DNA of 34,426 bases from Sulfurihydrogenibium sp. Its GTDB lineage: Bacteria > Aquificota > Aquificia > Aquificales > Hydrogenothermaceae. The first letter of the stretch is position 1, and every line of letters starts with the position of its first letter. The stretch covers positions 1 through 34,426 of the forward strand of contig NZ_JAPYVU010000018.1 in assembly GCF_028276765.1 (NCBI RefSeq), in the 5' to 3' direction. The position numbers and the translations under genes are program-made. The notes under the pieces were generated by a model, which saw only the letters and a program-made list of their open reading frames with translations, made no database searches and was not told where the DNA came from. Shown here piece after piece: positions 29,250 to 34,426 of this stretch.

Positions 29250-30968
29250 TCAGTACAGCGTTTGAACTGTTGTTTTAAAGTTTATTTTCTGTGTATTAAT
29301 TGAAAGATTAACAACAGGAACTGTAACAGTTGCACCACATTGGGGTGGATTAACTAAACCACTAAATTTATTTGAAAGATTTTGAATTATACTACTATTA
29401 AAGTTAATTTGTGAGTTTCCGCTCATGTTAATGTTATTATTGCTACCTGATGCCGAACCAACGGAACCGTTTATAGTATAATTTCCGGATATATTTAAAC
29501 TAAAGTTGTTATTGCTACCTGTAGAAAATATTAAGCCGTTAATTTCGTTTGAACCATTACCTTGAATGTTAATATTATTATCTGAGATAATTAAAGCTGG
29601 ATTATCCTGCGTTCCTATGTTGCTATTTCCTTTAAGTGTCATGTTCAAGTTTGAACTATTGCCAAGAGATGCAATTATAGAAGAAGATTTTATATGCAGA
29701 TTGTTTGCATCTATATTATAGTTTTTAGCAAACATGTAAACAGGAGAGTTAATATCTATTCCGTTAGATGTCATGTTAATCTGATTTTTTCCTACTAATG
29801 TTAAAGGACTTCCGTTAACATCTCCCATATTAATAGACCCAGCAGCCAATCCGCCACCACCGGAAAAATTTGATATATTAAGCGTAGCATTCCATCCAAA
29901 ATCAATCTTATTGCAGTAAAAAGTAGTTGTGCTTACAATTTTATTTCCATTTCCATAGCAATTTAACGTGCCTACGTATTTACTACCGTCCCACGTAAAT
30001 GTTGGTTTTGCTTGACAGTTTAAACCAGATATATTCCAACTGCTGCTTGTTGTGATTGTATTTCCTGATGCTACAGCTGTCCCTACATTTGCATTTTGCC
30101 CGAAATTGCATAGGTCATAAGATGAACCATTGGCAGGCAAACTGCTTTGTTGGTCTGTAATTGTAATAGAATTAGACGAAGTAAACCCAACAGGCTCATT
30201 ATTGCTGTTAAAAGCTATGCCATACATATTTTGAAATTTGTTAAATAAATCATTTCTACTATTTACTCCACTAAAGTATGTGCTGTATATCTTATCAGGA
30301 GTGAGTTGCTCTGTTCCATTGCTACCGTCTTTTATCAAAATAGGGCTATCGGAGTTGGAAGCTACGCCGTTATTGTTATTCTTACATTGAGATGTTGTTA
30401 CTTGCTGACCTTGTGGTAGCGGACTTCCAAGTATCATAGCAGCCGCAGGACAACTATTATCACATGCAGCAAGCGAAGCAGATGTAGAAGTCCCAAGTCC
30501 GCTTATATTTGTTATTTTTGTCATCATCACAGCACCCATGTTAGCCACCGTTTTACCTATATTCGTATTCGGAATTGTCTTCAAAACAGTATTGGCAGAG
30601 GCTATTTTAACTACCGTAGCCCCTTGATAAGTGCCTGTAGAATGTATAATGAATGTATTGTTTAAAGATATTATCCTAACAGTCGCAACCGGATCGTTTG
30701 AATTTGGATTTGGCTTTAGCGTGCATACACAATAGCTGTTATTAGGACAATTACATTGACTATCTGCAAAGGGAGATTTATTAGCCGTGTATCCGTCTAT
30801 GTAATAACTAATCCCATAATCTGCCGCTTTTTCTGCTATGTTATACCTTACCTGCGAACCTGTTATTAAAAAGCCATTTTTTGCCACCAAAAAAGTAGCA
30901 CCACCTATCAAAGATATAACAAATCCAAGAACTAAAACACTTACTAATGCAAATCCTTTGTTATTCAT
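29250..30968 (-). CDS. PilX/GspK-like large minor pilin
   Basis: A 572-residue protein with the short leader MNNKG and mature start FALVSVLVLGFVISLIGGA, as in PilX_N proteins. Position 5 is Ser, not Glu, as in GspK and some PilX proteins that sit at the pilus tip. The remaining 500 residues are rich in Asn, Ser and Gly, with many short strand-like repeats such as NNINMSGNSQINF, suggesting a beta-helix adhesin-like domain. There are ten or more cysteines. It starts after AAGGAGG, 12 bp downstream of the PilW-like gene. It may be the tip adhesin of the pilus; that is inference. Confidence 0.78.
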   Translation of the reverse strand: MNNKGFALVSVLVLGFVISLIGGATFLVAKNGFLITGSQVRYNIAEKAADYGISYYIDGYTANKSPFADSQCNCPNNSYCVCTLKPNPNSNDPVATVRIISLNNTFIIHSTGTYQGATVVKIASANTVLKTIPNTNIGKTVANMGAVMMTKITNISGLGTSTSASLAACDNSCPAAAMILGSPLPQGQQVTTSQCKNNNNGVASNSDSPILIKDGSNGTEQLTPDKIYSTYFSGVNSRNDLFNKFQNMYGIAFNSNNEPVGFTSSNSITITDQQSSLPANGSSYDLCNFGQNANVGTAVASGNTITTSSSWNISGLNCQAKPTFTWDGSKYVGTLNCYGNGNKIVSTTTFYCNKIDFGWNATLNISNFSGGGGLAAGSINMGDVNGSPLTLVGKNQINMTSNGIDINSPVYMFAKNYNIDANNLHIKSSSIIASLGNSSNLNMTLKGNSNIGTQDNPALIISDNNINIQGNGSNEINGLIFSTGSNNNFSLNISGNYTINGSVGSASGSNNNINMSGNSQINFNSSIIQNLSNKFSGLVNPPQCGATVTVPVVNLSINTQKINFKTTVQTLY

Positions 30969-30980
30969 AGCTTTGCCTCC

Positions 30981-31955
30981 TTACTTAGCATAAACTTTTC
31001 TAAATCTATACGCCACATTACCGTTTTCATCTACAAAATCTGCCTGCAATTCTACAGCATTTTGTCCTCTTGGTACTACTTGAAAACTTCCTCTTCTTAT
31101 TCTGCCAATATGGGTAGCATTTTCATTATCATTACAATTATAGGCAAGGTCTGTTCTGTCAAAAGCAAGCCATGATGTTCTGCTGTCAATAGGTATCTCA
31201 AAAATTCTTATCAAATGTGGCACTCTTTGAAATCTATCTCCCGGACTTAAGCCACCAACGTTTATAGTTGTATTAGAAGTTTGATTATTCTGTAAATTCA
31301 GGCAGTCTATATTATCATTAGCAAGGTCTTTACTACCTAATTCGTAGTATCTGATAGATGTTCCATCTGCTGAAAATATAAAGTAGCATTTATTGGTTTT
31401 GTTTGACGTTAATCTGCAAGATAATATATTGCAAGGCGGTACGTTGTTAAGGCAATTTACTACATATCCAGTACCACCAAGTGAAGCAAAGAAATAAATT
31501 GTATCATTTCTGCCATCATTATTAGTATCTACCGCTTGATACCAAAAAGGATTTGCGGGCGGAAAGGTAATTCCATTAGGTAAACTCGGTTGCCACTTTT
31601 TAGGATTGCCGTTTTTATCTGTCCGTAAAGCGCCATCGTAATCCATTATATAGATTGAAATAGTATCTGATGAAGGCATCCCTACTCCCCATCTTGAAAA
31701 CAGAAAATCAAGAGTAGCAACTAAATTTTGTGCTTCTTGTATAGCTTGGCTAACAGGTTTATTTTGCTGAAATCCTCTATTAGCTACTATAAAAGCAATA
31801 GATATAGCCCCAAGTATTAAAAGGGATATCAATATACTCATTAAAAACTCAACAACTGTAAAACCTCTTTTACGTGAGACGTGAGATGTAAATTGTGAGG
31901 TGAAAATAATTAGTAAGCTGGATTTAAAGCGTAAAATGTAGCCTTTTCTATTCAT
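30981..31955 (-). CDS. PilW-like minor pilin
   Basis: A 324-residue prepilin with mature start FTVVEFLMSILISLLILGAIS and Glu5. The leader is 31 residues long, and its last third is encoded by a heptanucleotide repeat (FTSQFTSHVSRKRG). The first five residues, MNRKG, are themselves a standard leader end, suggesting insertion between MNRKG and FTVVE. The C-terminal domain contains acidic turns such as DTNNDGRNDT, possibly calcium-binding, and matches PilW-type minor pilins. AAGGAG precedes the ATG. It is the second gene of the minor pilin operon. Confidence 0.82.
   Translation of the reverse strand: MNRKGYILRFKSSLLIIFTSQFTSHVSRKRGFTVVEFLMSILISLLILGAISIAFIVANRGFQQNKPVSQAIQEAQNLVATLDFLFSRWGVGMPSSDTISIYIMDYDGALRTDKNGNPKKWQPSLPNGITFPPANPFWYQAVDTNNDGRNDTIYFFASLGGTGYVVNCLNNVPPCNILSCRLTSNKTNKCYFIFSADGTSIRYYELGSKDLANDNIDCLNLQNNQTSNTTINVGGLSPGDRFQRVPHLIRIFEIPIDSRTSWLAFDRTDLAYNCNDNENATHIGRIRRGSFQVVPRGQNAVELQADFVDENGNVAYRFRKVYAK
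31871..31906. repeat. heptanucleotide tandem repeat inside the PilW-like leader
   Basis: Units ACGTGAG, ACGTGAG, ATGTAAA, TTGTGAG in the plus sense. In the coding sense it specifies FTSQFTSHVSR, immediately before the prepilin cleavage site. Confidence 0.8.
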
Positions 31956-31966
31956 AGCTTAACTCC

Positions 31967-32329
31967 TTAATTACATATTCTTACAGTTTGTGAAAATCTA
32001 AAAATACTAAAAGAGGACGTAAATGTAATATCTTGGCAAGTATTTGGAGCTACAGTGCATCCGGGAGGGTTAATCTGGTTAACTATGTTTAAACCACCAC
32101 ATTGATAGCTATTTATATTAGAGATATCCACCGTATTATCCAACACATGAGCTTTACATAGTCCAACTGCATAATTATTAGCATCAACTAAACAGTTTTG
32201 GATAAAAGTTCTTTGATTATTTAAACCAAACAGAGTAATGGTTGTCATAACTCCAACAACGATAATTACCGTTAAAGCTGCAGCAATCAAGCCCTCTATT
32301 AATGTAAATCCTTTATTGTTTAAATTCAT
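31967..32329 (-). CDS. PilV-like minor pilin
   Basis: A 120-residue prepilin with leader MNLNNKG and mature start FTLIEGLIAAALTVIIVVGV with Glu5. The short globular domain has six cysteines, several near the C-terminus (GCTVAPNTCQD, RICN). N-terminal TLIEGLIAA is typical of PilV/GspI. It is the first gene of the minor pilin operon and starts after GGAG. It has its own promoter with the shared upstream element. Confidence 0.82.
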   Translation of the reverse strand: MNLNNKGFTLIEGLIAAALTVIIVVGVMTTITLFGLNNQRTFIQNCLVDANNYAVGLCKAHVLDNTVDISNINSYQCGGLNIVNQINPPGCTVAPNTCQDITFTSSFSIFRFSQTVRICN

Positions 32330-32363
32330 TGAATAACTCCCGAAATTGTAATTTCAATTATAA

Positions 32364-32414
32364 ATAATAAAGATATTTAAAAAATACATCAAGGCTTTTT
32401 CACGGAAATTTCAT
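32364..32414 (-). promoter_or_regulatory. minor pilin operon promoter with shared upstream element
   Basis: TTGATG (32387-32392) and TATTAT (32364-32369) are exactly 17 bp apart. Upstream is ATGAAA-N5-GTGAAAAAG (to 32414), two bases from the -35, as in the pilA promoter. Confidence 0.8.
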
Positions 32415-32454
32415 AAACAAATAACGGCACTTAAGAGAATTAAGACAGAATGTA

Positions 32455-32611
32455 AGATTGTTTCAAAATTCTCGTAAGTTTATCTTTCGGTGTCACTCTG
32501 AAGACGTAAGTCCATAAGACCTCCTCTTTGAAAAATTGAGAAAATAGAGATTCTTTACACGTCTTCAGGATAACAATGATGTTGGTTTTTACAAGCAGCT
32601 TCAATAGAGAT
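32455..32611. repeat. divergent MITE-like repeat
   Basis: TGTCACTCTGAAGACGTAAG with CATAAGACCTCCTC, then GAGATTCTTTACACGTCTTC with AGGATAACA, and GGTTTTTACAAGCAGCTTCA. It fills most of the 339-bp gap between 32329 and 32669; no gene is seen in it. Confidence 0.7.
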
Positions 32612-32668
32612 GACGCATATCTTTCAAAGTGTATAAAACCAAAAAATCGTCTCTTCTTACTATTTCAC

Positions 32669-33172
32669 CTAATTACTTTTTTTACTTATATAATCTAAAA
32701 CTTTGTGTGGGTCAGATGCTGGGTCTACGCCTCTATATATTTTTTCAACTTTACCCTCTGGATTTATAAGAATTGTATCTCTTGAACACAGTCCAAAGAA
32801 TGTTTTAACATCATAAGCTTTAGCTACTTCTCCTTTTGGGTCTGATAGTAAGCTGTGTTTAAAGCCGTATTTTTCCTTAAATTTTTTTATTGATTCTATA
32901 TCATCAGTACTTATGCCAAATACAACTGCATTTACTGAAACAAATTTATCGTATAACTTTGAATATTCTTTGCCTTGTGTGGTACATCCGGGAGTGCCTG
33001 CTTTTGGATAGAAGTATAAAATTACCCATTTTCCTTTGTAATCTGAAAGCTGGACCAACTTGTTAGATTCGTTATAAAGCTTGAAATTATAAGCTGGCTG
33101 TCCTTCTTCAATAGCTATCCCTGATTTTACAATTCCAAGCAGAATTAAAATCTTTACTAAAAAATTTTTCAT
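32669..33172 (-). CDS. secreted peroxiredoxin, BCP/PrxQ-like
   Basis: A 167-residue AhpC/TSA-fold peroxidase with a signal peptide or anchor (about 1-20). The peroxidatic cysteine is Cys63 in YPKAGTPGCTTQG. BCP usually has its resolving cysteine five residues later, but that position is not cysteine here. The only other cysteine is Cys129 in FFGLCSRDT, a possible alternative partner. It probably removes peroxides in the periplasm. The gene follows folE by 17 bp, with AAGGAG before its ATG, so the two are likely co-transcribed. Confidence 0.88.
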   Translation of the reverse strand: MKNFLVKILILLGIVKSGIAIEEGQPAYNFKLYNESNKLVQLSDYKGKWVILYFYPKAGTPGCTTQGKEYSKLYDKFVSVNAVVFGISTDDIESIKKFKEKYGFKHSLLSDPKGEVAKAYDVKTFFGLCSRDTILINPEGKVEKIYRGVDPASDPHKVLDYISKKSN

Positions 33173-33189
33173 CTTTTACTCCTTACTTC

Positions 33190-33753
33190 TCATATTTTTT
33201 TATGAGAATTTATCAAATTCAAAAATTCTTCTCTTGTTTTTTGACACTCTAAGAATCTTCCTTTAAGCTTGCTTGTTACTGTGATAGACTCTGGATTTCT
33301 TACTCCTCTCATTGCCATACAAAGGTGAACTGCTTCCATTACAACAGCTACACCTTTTGGCTGTAGCTCTTTTTCAAGATGCTCAGCAATTTCCGCTGTC
33401 AATCTTTCTTGGACTTGTAGTTTGTAAGAGAATTTGTTTACAACTCTAACAATTTTAGACAATCCGCATACTTTTTTATCTGGAATGTATGCTACGTGTG
33501 CTTTTCCAAAAAAAGGAAGTAAGTGATGTTCACATAAAGAATAAAATTGAATATCTCTTACAACTACCATCTCATCGTAGCTTCCTACTTCTTCAAAGAT
33601 GGTCATGTTCATTTCTCTATAACTTTCAAACTCTTCCCACATTTTAGCCACTCTTTTTGGTGTGTCTCTTAAGCCTTCTCTGTTTGGGTTTTCTCCAATG
33701 CCTTCTAAAAATAATCTTATTGCTTGCTCAATTTTATTTTTGTCTATTGCCAT
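33190..33753 (-). CDS. folE: GTP cyclohydrolase I
   Basis: This enzyme converts GTP to dihydroneopterin triphosphate, the first step of folate or pterin synthesis, as a decamer in the cytoplasm. The 187-residue length is standard. Zinc ligands are in [12 protein letters not shown] and HLCMAMRGV, and the family motifs [14 protein letters not shown] and [20 protein letters not shown] are complete. A GGAG site lies before the ATG at 33753. It heads a two-gene unit with the secreted peroxiredoxin; a functional link between the two is not obvious. Confidence 0.96.
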   Translation of the reverse strand: MAIDKNKIEQAIRLFLEGIGENPNREGLRDTPKRVAKMWEEFESYREMNMTIFEEVGSYDEMVVVRDIQFYSLCEHHLLPFFGKAHVAYIPDKKVCGLSKIVRVVNKFSYKLQVQERLTAEIAEHLEKELQPKGVAVVMEAVHLCMAMRGVRNPESITVTSKLKGRFLECQKTREEFLNLINSHKKI

Positions 33754-33808
33754 TATTTTTTCTCCTTTTTATAGTAATTTTTTAAATACTTCGAGCTAGA
33801 AAATCAAT

Positions 33809-33850
33809 ATTCAATAAAAACATGAGATTCTTCACTCCGCTCAGAATAAC
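33809..33850. repeat. MITE-like dispersed repeat, inner part
   Basis: TTCAATAAAAACATGAGATT, CTTCACTCCGCTCAGAATAA. It lies upstream of folE; the promoter of folE is not clear. Confidence 0.75.
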
Positions 33851-33900
33851 AAAATAAGATAAATATTAACATACTTTCACTTTCTCTGTCGCATAATAAA

Positions 33901-33955
33901 TATACCAAAAATTTTTAAACTTTAAGAGAATAAGTTTTATAATAATTACAGACAT
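33901..33955. repeat. 55-bp repeat, copy B
   Basis: Identical to 441-495 in inverse orientation. At its 3' end it runs directly into a MITE-like end (CTCGGGTGAGAAATTC) instead of IS110 sequence. Confidence 0.85.
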
Positions 33956-33990
33956 ACCTCGGGTGAGAAATTCAAATATAAATAAAACAT
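33956..33990. repeat. MITE-like end truncated by the following insertion sequence
   Basis: CTCGGGTGAGAAATTCAAAT and then AATAAAACAT, where other copies continue GAGATTCTTCG. Here the family sequence stops and the insertion sequence starts. Confidence 0.65.
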
Positions 33991-33999
33991 CTAAAAAAG

Positions 34000-34047
34000 C
34001 TCCTTGGTGGCAGTTAAAATTGTAATAGCAAAAATTCCACCAAGGAG
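34000..34047 (+). promoter_or_regulatory. hairpin sequestering the transposase ribosome binding site
   Basis: CTCCTTGGTGG (34000-34010) pairs perfectly with CCACCAAGGAG (34037-34047). The 3' arm contains most of AAGGAGG (34042-34048), five bases before the ATG. In read-through transcripts the site would be closed. Confidence 0.7.
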
Positions 34048-34053
34048 GTAAAA

Positions 34054-34426
34054 ATGCAAAACTCTAATCTTTATTTTACAATATTTCAAAAAATCTCTGA
34101 GCATTTAACTATACTTTTAAACGTTCAATCAAAAAAGAAAGCAGGTAGACCACCTAAGGTATCTGATTTACAGCTTGCAGCTTTATATATCACATCCTAC
34201 ATTTCAAACACTCCTATTCTTACACTTGCCAGATTTCTAATTTGTCCTTCTATTCAATCTTGGCATCTGTTTAGAAAATCAAAATCAGAAAGAGTTTACA
34301 AAATCCTTAGAGAATATTGGCTAAGAAGAATCACGATTATTATGATGCTTAAAATTGTTCTTGGAAAAAAGGGAAAGCTTATAGTAGATGGCACTATAAT
34401 TGAAGCAGCAAGATTAAGCAGAGCAA
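34054..34426 (+). CDS. DDE-type IS transposase, N-terminal part
   Basis: The first 124 codons of a transposase that runs off the window. It begins MQNSNLYFTIFQKISEHL, has a basic GRPPKVSD segment followed by a helical region (LQLAALYITSYISNTPILTL), and reaches KLIVDGTIIEAARLSRA, where the Asp of DGT is a candidate first catalytic residue of a DDE domain. The layout suggests the IS4/IS5/IS982 superfamily; the exact family is not clear from the part seen. Its ribosome binding site lies in the hairpin described for 34000-34047. Confidence 0.72.
   Translation, partial: MQNSNLYFTIFQKISEHLTILLNVQSKKKAGRPPKVSDLQLAALYITSYISNTPILTLARFLICPSIQSWHLFRKSKSERVYKILREYWLRRITIIMMLKIVLGKKGKLIVDGTIIEAARLSRA

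Larger units (their letters stand above)
33991..34426 (+). mobile_element. insertion sequence, 5' part (runs off window)
   Basis: The left end is inferred at about 33991, where the MITE-like repeat breaks off. The element has a short leader with a hairpin and one transposase gene that continues off the window. No inverted repeat can be confirmed because the right end is outside. Confidence 0.7.

Overview
The window looks like chromosome from a thermophilic, chemolithotrophic member of the Aquificales, most likely Sulfurihydrogenibium or a close Hydrogenothermaceae relative. The reasons are strong AT bias, protein content, a bc1 complex with a di-haem cytochrome c1, GH57 enzymes beside KDO synthesis, and abundant short dispersed repeats. 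The assignment is inference; no rRNA is present. Almost all genes are on the minus strand.

Layout: (1) 1-440, the 5' part of an IS110-family element with a candidate bridge RNA, followed by repeats. (2) 699-3368, a cytochrome bc1 operon (Rieske, cytochrome b, di-haem cytochrome c1) with its own promoter and terminator. (3) 3548-4333, a decayed transposase and the histone-like HU gene. (4) 4368-9614, a zinc/manganese uptake operon: small His/Cys secreted protein, His-rich porin-like protein, binding protein, permease. A Zur-like dyad overlaps its -10, no ATPase is present, and a TnpB element interrupts it. (5) 9777-18044, a sugar operon: nucleotidyltransferase/phosphomannomutase-like fusion, Rpn-type nuclease, two GH57 glucan enzymes, KdsB. 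(6) 18393-19553, a diaminopimelate-type aminotransferase, one of few plus-strand genes. (7) 19564-26998, a surface-glycan cluster: DUF2723 protein, small membrane protein, two GT4, one GT2, a methyltransferase and a Wzx-like flippase. (8) 27414-32414, a type IV pilin cluster with six prepilins. (9) 32669-33753, folE and a secreted peroxiredoxin. (10) 33809-34426, repeats and the start of a DDE-type insertion sequence.

How the genes work together: the glycan cluster lies directly downstream of the pilin cluster and may decorate pili or the cell surface. The zinc operon resembles a Zur-controlled uptake system. The GH57 genes and the nucleotidyltransferase suggest glucan turnover and sugar activation feeding envelope synthesis.

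The most interesting signals are: (a) a shared upstream element, ATGAAA-N5-GTGAAAAA, at identical spacing before the -35 of three pilin promoters; (b) a TnpB without a zinc ribbon, in an element with 26-bp terminal inverted repeats made of 10-bp iterons, whose 3' end encodes a structured RNA with G-U pairs that exist only in the tnpB-sense strand; (c) a two-loop candidate bridge RNA upstream of the IS110 transposase; (d) a family of about 185-bp MITE-like repeats, one of which supplies the stop codon of a glycosyltransferase; (e) heptanucleotide tandem repeats, one lying in the leader of a prepilin.
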